From positions 1 to 64,000 of the forward strand of contig NZ_JADPJI010000005.1 in assembly GCF_023073355.1 (NCBI RefSeq): a stretch of 64,000 nucleotides of DNA. Reading direction: 5' to 3'. The first letter of the stretch is position 1, and each line of letters starts with the position of its first letter. The notes beneath the pieces were generated by a model. It searched no databases, had not been told where the DNA came from, and saw only the letters and a program-made list of their open reading frames with translations. A program made the position numbers and the translations under genes. The stretch comes from Bradyrhizobium sp. 199 (GTDB taxonomy: Bacteria > Pseudomonadota > Alphaproteobacteria > Rhizobiales > Xanthobacteraceae). This document shows, piece by piece, positions 37,625-46,186 of this stretch.

Positions 37625-37751
37625 CGTCATGCCCGGGCTTGTCCCGCCTGCGCGGCCGAAGCCGTCTCGGCGCGGCGAAGGCCCGGACATCCACGTTCTT
37701 TGTGCTGCTTGGAAGGTGTGGATGGCCGGGACTAACCCGGCCACCACGACG
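37625..37751. repeat. Dispersed palindromic repeat, copy 2
   Basis: Begins cgtcatgcccgggcttgtcc and ends ccggccaccacgacg. Its left 60 bp, including cctgcgcggccgaagccg, is nearly identical to the copy at 59298; the copy at 20885 is a shorter relative. Intergenic, after the barrel gene. Confidence 0.78.
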
Positions 37752-37891
37752 TGGAAGCTTCGGCGGTCTGCTCCGTATCCGGGAGACGAGAGGCCGTTCC
37801 CGCCCCATCCTCGCGCCCGTTTGAAACTTCCGGCTCCTTGCTACGTATTTCTTCGTGCTAATCTCGATCGCCCTTGCGAGAGGATCCCGGC

Positions 37892-38101
37892 ATGAACCCG
37901 ATTGACCTGGTGGTGACTGTGTGTGCGGTGCTCTCGCCTGCGACCTGCGAGGAGCAGCACCTGATGTTCAACTATGGTGGGTCGCCGCGGCAATGCGCGA
38001 TGGCCGCGCCGCCCTATATCGCGCAATGGGTCGGCGAGCATCCGAAGTGGCAGGCGGTGCGGTGGCGCTGCGAATATCCGCACCCGAACGACAAGGCGTA
38101 A
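37892..38101 (+). CDS. Small Cys-containing protein, unknown function
   Basis: 69 aa beginning MNPIDLVVTVCAVLSP, with four further Cys/Trp-rich positions (TCEEQHL, RQCAMAAPPYIAQW, RWRCEYP). AGAGGA precedes the ATG. The hydrophobic N-terminus could be a short signal or anchor. Compact Cys pattern suggests a folded, disulfide-bonded exported protein. Not recognised. Confidence 0.6.
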   Translation: MNPIDLVVTVCAVLSPATCEEQHLMFNYGGSPRQCAMAAPPYIAQWVGEHPKWQAVRWRCEYPHPNDKA

Positions 38102-38256
38102 GGCCTGGGCGTTGATCTTGCCGAGCCACGGGCAGTCTAGCCCCTCATCCTGAGAAGCCGCGAAGCGGGGTCTTGAAAGATCGAGGCCGAGCTTCATCAG
38201 CCGGGCCTGCATGGTTCGAGACGCGCTTCGCGCTCCTCACCACGACGGGTGGGGAG

Positions 38257-38610
38257 CTACTTGGTGCAGTCCTTCAGATCCTTGTCGGCAATCGAGAACA
38301 CCGCATCCGCCCTGATCTCGATATCGCGAACGACGCACTGCCGCGCGTTGGGATAGCTGACCTTGGCGTCGTAACGGCCCGGCTCGACGCCGGTGATGCG
38401 CAGCCGCTCGTCGTGGTCGACCTCCTTGTCCTTGTCGTTCAAACACTGGTTCGGGCCCCAGTCGGTCTTGCCGGCGGGGGAGAGCTGAAAGCCGGAGATC
38501 GTCTCCGTCGTCAGGTTCCAGAGCCTGATGCCCTTGCCCTTGGTCTGCGCCAGCGCCGCGCCGGGCACTGCGACCAAGAGGATGCCGATCGCAATCAGCT
38601 GACGCCGCAT
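38257..38610 (-). CDS. Exported protein of unknown function
   Basis: 117 aa with a clean signal peptide (MRRQLIAIGILLVAVPGAALA) and a mature domain of about 96 residues holding three Cys (NQCLN, RQCVV, KDCTK), probably one beta-sandwich (IRLWNLTTETISGFQLSP). It ends 46 bp downstream of an ABC transporter operon on the same strand and may belong to it. No function recognised. Confidence 0.68.
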   Translation of the reverse strand: MRRQLIAIGILLVAVPGAALAQTKGKGIRLWNLTTETISGFQLSPAGKTDWGPNQCLNDKDKEVDHDERLRITGVEPGRYDAKVSYPNARQCVVRDIEIRADAVFSIADKDLKDCTK

Positions 38611-38656
38611 TGGTGAACCTCTCTCGACAACGTGTGGTCCAGTTGACCACGAGTAT

Positions 38657-39367
38657 TCATTTCGATTCAAGCTGCAACGCTGCGACCTCCGCCCTGATGC
38701 TGGCGAGTTCGGCCTCACCGCGCATCGCGCGCGGAATGGCGATCGGCACATCCTGCACGATGCGCGCGGGACGCGGCGACAAGAACAACAGGCGGTCGCC
38801 GAGCCGGATCGCATCGTCGAGACTGTGGGTGACGAGCAGCGTCATCACCGGACGGCTCGCCACCAGCGTTGCGATCTCGTCGCGCAAGCGGCCGGCGAGC
38901 GCGTCGTCGAGCGAAGCGAGGGGCTCGTCAAGCACCAGCAGATCAGGTTCGACTGCGAAGGCGCGGGCGAGCGCGACGCGCCGGGCAAGGCCCAGCGACA
39001 ACTCGCCGGGAAAGTGGCTGCGATGCGCGTCCAGCTCCAGAATCCTGAAAAGCTCTGACAGCTTGGCTCCGGTCACGTCCGGCGCCGCCAGCCGCACATT
39101 CTGCTCGACCGAACGCCACGGCAACAGCCTCGGCTCCTGGAACACCATTCCGATCCGCGCCTGTGGTGGACGCGCGATATGGCCCCTGAAATCGCCATCG
39201 AGTCCGAGGATGATGCGCAGCATCGTGCTCTTGCCGCAGCCGGAGGGGCCGATGAGCACGCCGACCTCGCCGGAGCAAAGCGTGAATTTGAGCGGCGCGA
39301 GCACCTCGTGCATCCCGCCCGCGGCACTCATGAACGTCTTGCCTGTGATGTCGACCTCAAGCCGCAC
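38657..39367 (-). CDS. ABC transporter ATP-binding protein (TauB/SsuB type), second importer
   Basis: 236-aa ATPase: Walker A GPSGCGKSTM, Q-loop FQEPRLLPW, signature LSLGLARR (a weak form of LSGGQ), Walker B LLVLDEPLASLD and THSLDDA. The GTG start overlaps the permease stop by 11 nt. It serves the importer encoded by the next two genes; the signature with Leu in place of the first Gly is unusual but is seen in this subfamily. Confidence 0.87.
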   Translation of the reverse strand: MRLEVDITGKTFMSAAGGMHEVLAPLKFTLCSGEVGVLIGPSGCGKSTMLRIILGLDGDFRGHIARPPQARIGMVFQEPRLLPWRSVEQNVRLAAPDVTGAKLSELFRILELDAHRSHFPGELSLGLARRVALARAFAVEPDLLVLDEPLASLDDALAGRLRDEIATLVASRPVMTLLVTHSLDDAIRLGDRLLFLSPRPARIVQDVPIAIPRAMRGEAELASIRAEVAALQLESK

Positions 39368-40094
39368 GGGGCCGCCACCGTGTTGTGCGTGACTCGAACG
39401 GCTGCACCAGCAAGGTTTCGATCACGAGTACGACCGCGGCGAATGTCAGTGAATAGGCGAGCAGCCGCGGCGTGTCGAACAGCTGAAAGGCGACGCCGAT
39501 CTCGAAGCCCACGCCGTTCGGACGCCCCAGCAGCTCGGCAACCAGCACGATCTTCCACACCAGCGACAGTCCCGAGCGGGCCGCGGCGGCGATATAGGGC
39601 GCGAGCTGCGGCAACACGACATGGCGGAATGCGCGCCAGCGCGGCATCGCGAACACGCTCGCCATCTCGTCGAGCGAGCGATCCAGCGCGCGGGTGCCCT
39701 CGCGCAAGGTGACGACTGCGGTCGGCAGCTTGTTGATGGCGATCGCCGCGATCGCTGCGGTCTCGGTGAGGCCGGCCCAGATATAGGCCAGCACGATCAC
39801 GACCAGCGCGGGCAAATTGAGCAGCAGGATCAGCCAGGGATCGCCAAGCCGGTCGGCGAGCCCGACCCGTCCCATCAGGTAGCCGATGGCGCTACCGAGC
39901 GACATCGCCAGCACGAAGGCGAGCGTCACGCGCGCCAGCGTGGCGCCGAGATGCAGGAACAGCGCGCCGGATGAGGCTTCCGCGATCATCACTTCGAGCA
40001 CGGCCGGCGGGGAGGGCAGCTTTGCGCCGCCCACGAACAACGCGGCAATCCACCAGGTGACGAGGAACAGGGCGAACGATAGAAGGCGCAGCAC
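39357..40094 (-). CDS. ABC transporter permease (TauC/SsuC type), second importer
   Basis: 245-aa inner-membrane protein with about six hydrophobic stretches and a coupling region DEMASVFAMPRWRAFRHVVLP in the EAA-loop position. The GTG chosen follows the binding-protein stop by 1 nt; upstream in-frame sequence belongs to that gene read in another frame. Middle gene of SBP-permease-ATPase. Confidence 0.85.
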   Translation of the reverse strand: MLRLLSFALFLVTWWIAALFVGGAKLPSPPAVLEVMIAEASSGALFLHLGATLARVTLAFVLAMSLGSAIGYLMGRVGLADRLGDPWLILLLNLPALVVIVLAYIWAGLTETAAIAAIAINKLPTAVVTLREGTRALDRSLDEMASVFAMPRWRAFRHVVLPQLAPYIAAAARSGLSLVWKIVLVAELLGRPNGVGFEIGVAFQLFDTPRLLAYSLTFAAVVLVIETLLVQPFESRTTRWRPRAA

Positions 40095-40095
40095 C

Positions 40096-41094
40096 TCAGT
40101 CTCCGGGCACGGCGTGATAGAACGTGCCGGGATCGAGCTCGACCGCAGGGCCGACGAGGTCGCGGCCGCCGGTCTCGGCCAGCACGCGGTAGAGCACGCG
40201 CGCATCTTTTTCCTCGTCGTCGATGCTCCGGCGCGGAATGCCGTCGCGATAGCGGTCGCGATAAGTCTTGAGCAGGGTGGCATCGCTCGTGCCGGTCAGC
40301 GGCGCGATCTTGTCCCAGGCAGCATCCGAGCTCACCAGCAGCTGCTTGGCCTTGCGGGTCATGGCGATGAAGCGCGCCAACGCTTCGCGATGGGTCGCGG
40401 CCCAGCTCTCGTCAAAGACATAACCGATTGCGGAGACCGCGCCCTTGGCGCCGAGCTTGGGCAGGATGTCCTCGATGCCGGCGAGACGCCTAAAACCCTT
40501 GGCTTCGAGCTGGGCGCAGAAATTCCAGAAATTGAGGCTCGCATCCATCTCGCCGTCGAGTGATTTGGCGGCGATCAAGGGCGGAGCGCCATAGACGATG
40601 GTTGCCTCCGACTTCAGGTCGATGCCGTCCTGCTTCATGCGCGCCTGGAGCAGCAGCCAGCTCTTGTCGATGGCTCCGCCGGCCACGGCGAGCTTGCGGC
40701 CCTTCAGGTCGGCGAGCGACTTGATCGGCGAGGTGGCGGGTACCATCACCGCGCCGAGGGCGCTGGAATAGGGATAGAAGGTGAGCTTGGCGCCGAGCGC
40801 CCGCTCGCGCGACACCCACAGCCAGTCCGACAGGATAATGTCGGCGCTGCCCGCGCGCATTGCGATCTTGCCGGCCTCGGTGCTCGCGAGCTCGGTGACC
40901 TCCAGCGCGAGGTCGGCTTCCCTGTCGAGGCCGCTCGCGCGGATCGCAGCCAGCTCCCAGGAGAATGTTCCGGTTTTCTGCACCGCAAGACGGATGGTAT
41001 CCGCGGCGTGACCCGGTGCCGCCAGCGTCAACGCCAGCGTCGTTGCGAGCGCCAATGTTCGGCCAAGTGCCCTTATCACACCAAGTGCTCTCAT
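40096..41094 (-). CDS. ABC transporter substrate-binding protein (TauA/NMT1-like), second importer
   Basis: 332 aa with a signal peptide (LALATTLALTLAAPGHA) and a binding-protein fold beginning DTIRLAVQKTGTFSWELAAI. The segment SADIILSDWLWVSRERA and the length match binding proteins of the sulfonate/nitrate group found in quinoprotein gene neighbourhoods. The ATG is set by the signal peptide. It leads the importer operon, divergent from the small Cys-rich exported gene. Ligand unknown; its place inside the lanthanide/PQQ island is the main clue. Confidence 0.83.
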   Translation of the reverse strand: MRALGVIRALGRTLALATTLALTLAAPGHAADTIRLAVQKTGTFSWELAAIRASGLDREADLALEVTELASTEAGKIAMRAGSADIILSDWLWVSRERALGAKLTFYPYSSALGAVMVPATSPIKSLADLKGRKLAVAGGAIDKSWLLLQARMKQDGIDLKSEATIVYGAPPLIAAKSLDGEMDASLNFWNFCAQLEAKGFRRLAGIEDILPKLGAKGAVSAIGYVFDESWAATHREALARFIAMTRKAKQLLVSSDAAWDKIAPLTGTSDATLLKTYRDRYRDGIPRRSIDDEEKDARVLYRVLAETGGRDLVGPAVELDPGTFYHAVPGD

Positions 41095-41180
41095 TACTTG
41101 TGAGCCGTTTCCTCTGACAGAATGCTTTTCAGGACAATACGCATAGCATAGCTTTGGTCGCAACCAGCGGGAGGATGCGC

Positions 41181-41540
41181 ATGAAACTGGCCGGGCAGCT
41201 ACGACCGATTGTCGCCGCATTGACGGTGCTGGCCGCGACGGCGTGCGTGGCGCGGGCCGAGGAAGCCAATGATTATCCCACGTCGGCGCGCGCGGAGTAC
41301 GTCTATGGTTGCATGAAGGCCAATGGCGAGAGCCGGCAGTCGATCGAGCAATGTTCCTGCTCCATCGACGTGGTCGCCTCGATCGTCCCCTACGAGCGCT
41401 ATGTTACCGCGGAGACCGCGCTCAGCATGTCGCAGGTGCGCGGCAATCTCGGCGTCCAGTTCCGCACCTCGGAGCAGGCGAACACGGCGGTGAATGATTT
41501 GAGGCGGGCACAGGCGGAAGCTGAGGTGAGGTGTTTTTAG
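41181..41540 (+). CDS. Small exported Cys-rich protein, unknown function
   Basis: 119 aa. A signal peptide (MKLAGQLRPIVAALTVLAAT, cleavage near ARA/EE) precedes a helical mature domain with a conserved-looking GCMKANGESRQSIEQCSCSI segment and a C-terminal RCF. GGGAGG lies 6 nt before the chosen ATG; another ATG two codons upstream overlaps that site. Proteins with this C...C-x-C pattern are seen beside quinoprotein genes, but no role is known to me. Confidence 0.65.
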   Translation: MKLAGQLRPIVAALTVLAATACVARAEEANDYPTSARAEYVYGCMKANGESRQSIEQCSCSIDVVASIVPYERYVTAETALSMSQVRGNLGVQFRTSEQANTAVNDLRRAQAEAEVRCF

Positions 41541-41635
41541 TTTAGTGTGGTCATTCCGGGCGCGCGAAGCGCGAACCCGAATCTCAAGATTCCGGGTTCG
41601 GTCCTGTGGACTGCCCCGAAATGACAGTGTGACAA

Positions 41636-42460
41636 CTAAGTCCCCGGCTTCTCCACATCCCACTCGTTGCGGAACACGTGTCCCTCCGTGTCCTTGGCCT
41701 CCGCGCGGAAGCGCTTGGCGCCGCTGGATACGTAGGTGAAACGCAGATTGGGATCTTCCGAGATCGAGATGCCGCCTTCCATCGACAGCACGGGGCTGTC
41801 GTCCTGCGTCAGCTTCAGCTGGTTGACGAAGAAGGCGGGAATATAGAGCTGCGTGACCTGGTCCATCTGCAGGCCGGAATTGTTGGGATGGCCGATCATG
41901 ATCTGCGCTTCGCGGATACGGCTCGCGGGCGCCTCCTCGCGCGTGAACTGCCGGTAGCGCATCTGGCCGAGCCGGTTTTGCGCTTCCTCGGCGTTCTTTC
42001 CTGCCGGCGCCGAGCAGCCTCCCGAGGCCTTCACGTAGACTTTCGAGACATAGAGCTGGCCGTCGCTGAGCTCCGCCACCGCATGCACATCGGTGTAATT
42101 GTTGACGCGCACGCGCGTCGATATCTCGCTGACATTTGCGTCGGAGCCGAGCTCGAACTTCGCCGCCATCGGCGCCGGGTTACGGTCGATCACCAGCGTG
42201 ATCGAACGGATCCGGCGGCTATCTGCCGGCGATAGCTTGCTGTGTAGAGTCACCGGCACGATCGCCGCGTCCTCCGCGCGATACGGCATCTCGATGCCGA
42301 TGACGGCGCTGCCCTCATTCATCGGACGATTATTGAAAATGTCCTGCACCAGGCCCGGCCAGGGATCGTCGGCCTCTTCAGCCTGCGCCGGCACCGCGAA
42401 GGCGATGCCGAGCAGTGCGGCGATCAAGGGCAGGTGGCGTGTCCATCCCGTCATGGTCAT
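41636..42460 (-). CDS. Quinoprotein-associated SoxYZ-like carrier protein
   Basis: 274-aa periplasmic protein with a signal peptide (cleavage near AQA/EE, about residue 27). It is a fusion of a SoxY-like half (ending in the swinging-arm motif SGGCSAPAG, Cys149) and a SoxZ-like half, the design of the carrier in sulfur oxidation but here among PQQ dehydrogenase genes. Such SoxYZ-like carriers co-occur with quinoprotein dehydrogenases and a relay metallohydrolase, which is the gene directly upstream. It may carry a covalently bound intermediate; the cargo is unknown. ATGs at 42460 and 42454 are equally possible. Confidence 0.82.
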   Translation of the reverse strand: MTMTGWTRHLPLIAALLGIAFAVPAQAEEADDPWPGLVQDIFNNRPMNEGSAVIGIEMPYRAEDAAIVPVTLHSKLSPADSRRIRSITLVIDRNPAPMAAKFELGSDANVSEISTRVRVNNYTDVHAVAELSDGQLYVSKVYVKASGGCSAPAGKNAEEAQNRLGQMRYRQFTREEAPASRIREAQIMIGHPNNSGLQMDQVTQLYIPAFFVNQLKLTQDDSPVLSMEGGISISEDPNLRFTYVSSGAKRFRAEAKDTEGHVFRNEWDVEKPGT

Positions 42461-42509
42461 GGTCCCGGGAGTCAGCGAAGCTGATCTCATGGCTATGATA
42501 GCGCGCCCG

Positions 42510-43436
42510 CTACTCCCATTCAATTTCCGAAAATGCTGCGGTTGCGTTACGAGCATTGTAGTCGCCGAACAGCTCCCAGCGCGCCCGCTCCTCAGCCGCC
42601 GCCTTGTCGGCAGCGGCTCGGATCGGCTCGCCGTTTTTGTTCAGCGCGCGCACGTCGGACAGCAGCGTTGACAGGTAACGCCGTTCATCGGTCAGCGCGG
42701 CAGGCCAGTCGCTCACGGGTCCGTGACCGGGAACGACGCGTTGCGCCGGAATGGCCTCCAATTCCTTCAACGTGTCAAGCCAGCCGCGGATGCTGCCGTC
42801 CATGACCGGAATGTGGCGGAGAAAGACGAGGTCGCCCCCGAACAAGGTCTTGGTCGTTTCGTCGTACACCGTGACATCGCTGTCGCTGTGCCCGGTCCGC
42901 CAGGCGCGCAAGGTCAGTTGGCGCGACCCGAGGTCAAGTGTCATCGTGTCCGAAACCAGCAGGGAAGGAGCAATGATCTTCACGGGATCTATCAACGCGC
43001 TGCCCATGATGCGACGAAAATTGTCGAGATAGTAGGGTCCGCGCGTCGCGAGCGCCTGCGGCAGCTTGCTATGGCCGACGAAGCTTGTATTTGCGGTGGC
43101 GAAGGCGGCGTTGCCGAAGACATGGTCGGGATGGCCGTGGGTGTTGATGACATAGCGGATCGGCTTGGGGGTGCGGGCCCGCACGGCAGCCAGCAGGGCC
43201 TCGCCTTCGCGTAAGCTGCCGCCGGTATCGATGACAGCCACGGCATCAGCGCCCACGATGAAGCCGACATTGGCGATGTCGCCCTCGTTCTCGCGGGTCA
43301 TCAGGGCAATGGCCCCGGAGTGTACGAAGATTCCCGTTGCGACTTCGCTCACAGGCAATTCGGCCGCCCTGGCCCATGCTAGCGTTGCTATCCCCAGCAG
43401 GGACAAGGCTGCGATCACTCGAGCGCTGCGAGACAC
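42510..43436 (-). CDS. Quinoprotein relay system zinc metallohydrolase
   Basis: 308-aa exported metallo-beta-lactamase-fold enzyme. A signal peptide (about 23 residues) is followed by NTHGHPDHVFGN (metal ligands), TGHSDSDVTVYD, FGGDLVFL and VPGHGPVSDW. The fold and motifs match the metallohydrolases that occur with SoxYZ-like carriers and PQQ dehydrogenases, perhaps releasing the carrier cargo. The start is a GTG with GAGGCGG upstream. It lies directly before the SoxYZ-like gene on the same strand and is divergent from the MoxJ-like gene. Confidence 0.84.
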   Translation of the reverse strand: MSRSARVIAALSLLGIATLAWARAAELPVSEVATGIFVHSGAIALMTRENEGDIANVGFIVGADAVAVIDTGGSLREGEALLAAVRARTPKPIRYVINTHGHPDHVFGNAAFATANTSFVGHSKLPQALATRGPYYLDNFRRIMGSALIDPVKIIAPSLLVSDTMTLDLGSRQLTLRAWRTGHSDSDVTVYDETTKTLFGGDLVFLRHIPVMDGSIRGWLDTLKELEAIPAQRVVPGHGPVSDWPAALTDERRYLSTLLSDVRALNKNGEPIRAAADKAAAEERARWELFGDYNARNATAAFSEIEWE

Positions 43437-43563
43437 TTTTCCGCCTCAGTTTAAAGGGTTTGCTGCATTGCACTGCAACAAAGCGAAGCCAGCGAAGTCT
43501 GGCAAAACATGGCGCATCATGCGTTGCATGGATAGCATTCAAACAAAACGAGGAGGAAGCGGG

Positions 43564-44445
43564 ATGACGGAGCTCGGACGACATCGTCGCTGGTTGTTTT
43601 CATTGTGGGTTCTGGTTGGATCCTGTGCGCTCGGTGATGTCGCCGTCGCGCAGACGAACGAGGCCGGCGATCTCTCATTCGAGCTGGTTGATCCCAAGGT
43701 GCTGCGCGTCTGCGCCGATCCACGCAATCTGCCGTTCTCGAACGAGAAGGGCGAGGGGTTCGAGAACAAGCTGGCCGAGCTGTTTGCCGACAAGCTCCAG
43801 AAGAAGCTCGACTACGTCTTCTTCCCGCAGGCTACCGGCTTCGTGCGGATGACGCTGGGTGCGCATCGCTGCGACGTCATCATGGGCTTTCCGCAAGGCG
43901 ATGACGTCGTGCAGGGTACCAATCCCTATTACCGCACGACCTATGCGCTGGTCGCCAAGGCCGGCAGTGGGCTCGAGGATGTCGACACACTGGAAGACTC
44001 GCGCCTCAAGGGCAAGCATCTCGGTATCGTCGCCGGCACCCCGCCCGCGACCAACATGGCGTTGGCCGGCCTGATGGGCGATGCAAAGCCCTATCCGCTG
44101 ATGGTCGACACGCGCTACGACAATTCGGCGCAGGCCATGATCGACGATCTCACTGCCGGCAAGATCGACGCCGGCGTGCTGTGGGGTCCCATGGCCGGCT
44201 ACTACGCGAAGAAGGTCGGCTCGCTTCACGTCACGCCGCTGGTGAAGGAAACCACGGGGCCGAAGCTGGTCTATCGCATCGGAATGGGCGTGCGTCCCGC
44301 CGACCAGAACTGGAAGCGGCAGCTCAACAAGCTGATCCAGGAAAACCAGGCCGAGATCAACAAGATCCTGGTCGACTTCGGCATACCGTTGCTCGACGAG
44401 AGCAATCGGCCGCTCAGTGCGGAGACGGCCAAGAAGACACCATGA
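43564..44445 (+). CDS. Quinoprotein-associated periplasmic binding protein (MoxJ/XoxJ-like), second copy
   Basis: 293-aa family 3 solute-binding fold with a signal peptide (cleavage near AVA/QT). It opens LRVCADPRNLPFSNEKGEGF and has FFPQATGFVRMTLGAHRCDV, close to the MxaJ/XoxJ group and closer than the copy at 32.2 kb. GAGGAGG lies upstream of the ATG. It is followed after 10 bp by the Cys-Trp motif gene, another quinoprotein-associated family. It may be the XoxJ that is missing from the xoxFG operon. Confidence 0.85.
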   Translation: MTELGRHRRWLFSLWVLVGSCALGDVAVAQTNEAGDLSFELVDPKVLRVCADPRNLPFSNEKGEGFENKLAELFADKLQKKLDYVFFPQATGFVRMTLGAHRCDVIMGFPQGDDVVQGTNPYYRTTYALVAKAGSGLEDVDTLEDSRLKGKHLGIVAGTPPATNMALAGLMGDAKPYPLMVDTRYDNSAQAMIDDLTAGKIDAGVLWGPMAGYYAKKVGSLHVTPLVKETTGPKLVYRIGMGVRPADQNWKRQLNKLIQENQAEINKILVDFGIPLLDESNRPLSAETAKKTP

Positions 44446-44455
44446 GGTAGACGCC

Positions 44456-45013
44456 ATGAGGCGACCTCTTGCCGCTGCGCTCGTCGCTGCCCTGCTGGCG
44501 GCGCCGGCTCTGGCGCAGCAGCAGGAGCCGTTCGAGCCTGAGGGTTATCGCGCCGACAATTATCGCGCGCCGGTGCCGGCAACGCTCGCCGGTGCGCGGG
44601 TGCTCTCTACAGTGGAAGCGGAAGCGATCTGGCGCGCCAGAAGCGGTGCATTCATCAACGTGCTGCCGCGCCCGCCGAAGCCGAAGAATCTCCCGGAGGG
44701 CACGGTGTGGCGCGATGCGCCGCGCAGGAACATTCCGGGCAGCATCTGGCTGCCGGATACCGGCTACGGCTCTTTGCCGCTGGCGATGGAGGATTATTTC
44801 CAGCGCGGGCTCGCGCGTGCCTCGCGCGGCGACAAGGCCGCGCTGGTGGTGATCTATTGCCTCGCCGACTGCTGGATGTCCTGGAATGCCGCCAAACGCG
44901 CGCTCGACTATGGCTATTCCAACATAGCCTGGTACCCCGACGGCACCGACGGCTGGGAGCGTGCCAAGCTCCCCACCGAGGAGGCAAAGCCGGAGGCGCG
45001 GCCGGAGCAGTGA
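44456..45013 (+). CDS. PQQ-dependent catabolism-associated Cys-Trp motif protein (rhodanese-like)
   Basis: 185-aa exported protein with a signal peptide (cleavage near ALA/QQ, residue 20). The domain is rhodanese-like (AFINVLPRPP, then the signature YCLADCWMSWNAAKRA with Cys135, Cys139 and Trp140). The spacing seen is C-x3-C-W. The family occurs almost only beside PQQ dehydrogenases; a redox or sulfur-relay role is suspected. It is co-transcribed with the MoxJ-like gene. Confidence 0.87.
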   Translation: MRRPLAAALVAALLAAPALAQQQEPFEPEGYRADNYRAPVPATLAGARVLSTVEAEAIWRARSGAFINVLPRPPKPKNLPEGTVWRDAPRRNIPGSIWLPDTGYGSLPLAMEDYFQRGLARASRGDKAALVVIYCLADCWMSWNAAKRALDYGYSNIAWYPDGTDGWERAKLPTEEAKPEARPEQ

Positions 45014-45043
45014 ACGTCTTGACGAAAGGCGCGCAGCCACTCC

Positions 45044-45131
45044 TCGTCATTGCGAGCGCAGCGAAGCAATCCAGGGTCTTTCCGCGGAGGGACCCTGGAT
45101 TGCTCCGTCGCTTCGCTCCTCGCAATGACGA
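45044..45131. repeat. Large near-perfect inverted repeat
   Basis: The left half (tcgtcattgcgagcgcagcg, continuing agcaatccagggtc) is mirrored on the right (gaccctggattgct...cttcgctcctcgcaatgacga), giving a hairpin of about 35 bp per arm with a short loop. It is the common Rhizobiales element seen between convergent genes, and here it separates the Cys-Trp motif gene from a convergent small gene. Confidence 0.85.
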
Positions 45132-45145
45132 TGTGAGACCCAGCC

Positions 45146-45445
45146 CTACTGCTTCTGCAACTTCGTCAGCGTGCCGGTACCGTTATTGTCGGTCGCCGAA
45201 TAGTTCACCCGGTCGCCGGCATGAACGGCGTCCAGCATCGCGGCATCTTTGGTTTTGTACTCCTGGAGCGCGCCTGCACTGCCAGTGCTGGCGCCGACCG
45301 TGCCCTTCTGCGTCTGCTGGATCGAGATCGTGCCGTTGAGCCGATCGATCCGCATGACCGTTCCGGTCAGGTCGTCAGCAAGGACGCTGGTTGCGAGCAA
45401 GCTGAGGGCCACAGCGCCCGCATAGATCAATCTTGTGGTTCCCAT
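45146..45445 (-). CDS. Small exported beta-barrel protein (DUF1344/CusF-like)
   Basis: 99 aa with a signal peptide (cleavage near VLA/DD, residue 23). The mature domain (LTGTVMRIDRLNGTISIQQ ... LDAVHAGDRVNYSATDNNG) has the layout of DUF1344 and the CusF-type OB fold, without the Met/His copper ligands of CusF. A periplasmic small-molecule or metal role is possible. Monocistronic, downstream of the lut-like operon. Confidence 0.65.
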   Translation of the reverse strand: MGTTRLIYAGAVALSLLATSVLADDLTGTVMRIDRLNGTISIQQTQKGTVGASTGSAGALQEYKTKDAAMLDAVHAGDRVNYSATDNNGTGTLTKLQKQ

Positions 45446-45574
45446 CGAGGCCTCCCGACGTCTTGGAGTTCACTTCGACAAGCCATCCTAGATCGATTTG
45501 GTTCCGTCGGATAGCCGGGCAAAGGTTAACCGGGCTGGTGCGGGAACCTGTCGAGAGCCGTCGGCAGGCGAGCG

Positions 45575-46186
45575 CTATTCCATTTCCTGCTGGATCACGC
45601 GGCCGAGCGCGAACAGGCGCTGGTCAATCGTGGTTGGAACCTCGCAGACGAATCGCACCACCTTGTTGCGGTCTTCGAAAATGCGGGTCTTCCAGATCAG
45701 CTCGTTGCCGAGCGCCTCGACCTTGGCCTCGTCACGCGGCGTGGCGCCCTGAAGCGCCTGGAGCTGAATTGTCTCCTCGCGGATCTTGTCGGCGGCCTCG
45801 CGCTGCTTGCGGCTGACTCGCTCGAGCCCGCTCATGACCTGCGTACGCTGGGCGTTGAGCGTATCGAACAGGCCGGCGAACAGCAGCTTGGCATTCGCAG
45901 TCTTGTCGGCAGAAGAGGCGGCCAAGAAGTCCTTCACCGACTTCTCGGCCTCGTCCATCGGCGTCTTGCGCGCCGACAGTTTTGCGACCAGTGCCGTGAT
46001 TTTCGTGTCGTTCTTCCATTTGGTCTCGGCATCGTCGAGCGCAGGACCAGCCCAGACGGCGGCGAGCGAAATCTCCGGCACCTTGGCCTGCGTGCAGGGC
46101 CAGTTCGGGTAGCGCGGATCGGCCGCGCGGGCGACCGTGCCCGACAGCGCGAGCGCCAGAACAGCCATGGCCAGAACCTTCATCAT
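45575..46186 (-). CDS. Exported helical protein, last gene of the lut-like operon (LutG position)
   Basis: 203 aa with a signal peptide (cleavage near ARA/AD). The rest is mostly alpha-helical and charged (SRKQREAADKIREETIQLQ), with a conserved-looking N-terminus YPNWPCTQAKVPEISLAAVW and two Cys. The ATG overlaps the permease stop by 4 nt and AGGAGGCGA precedes it. Its place after permease and ATPase genes is that of the exported LutG protein of Methylorubrum; identity is by position, not by sequence recall. Confidence 0.75.
   Translation of the reverse strand: MMKVLAMAVLALALSGTVARAADPRYPNWPCTQAKVPEISLAAVWAGPALDDAETKWKNDTKITALVAKLSARKTPMDEAEKSVKDFLAASSADKTANAKLLFAGLFDTLNAQRTQVMSGLERVSRKQREAADKIREETIQLQALQGATPRDEAKVEALGNELIWKTRIFEDRNKVVRFVCEVPTTIDQRLFALGRVIQQEME

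Noticed and set aside
44441..44462. Short repeat catgag... before the Cys-Trp motif gene (two ATGs 15 bp apart)
   Set aside because: Part of the normal stop and start of adjacent genes; too short to be a repeat element.
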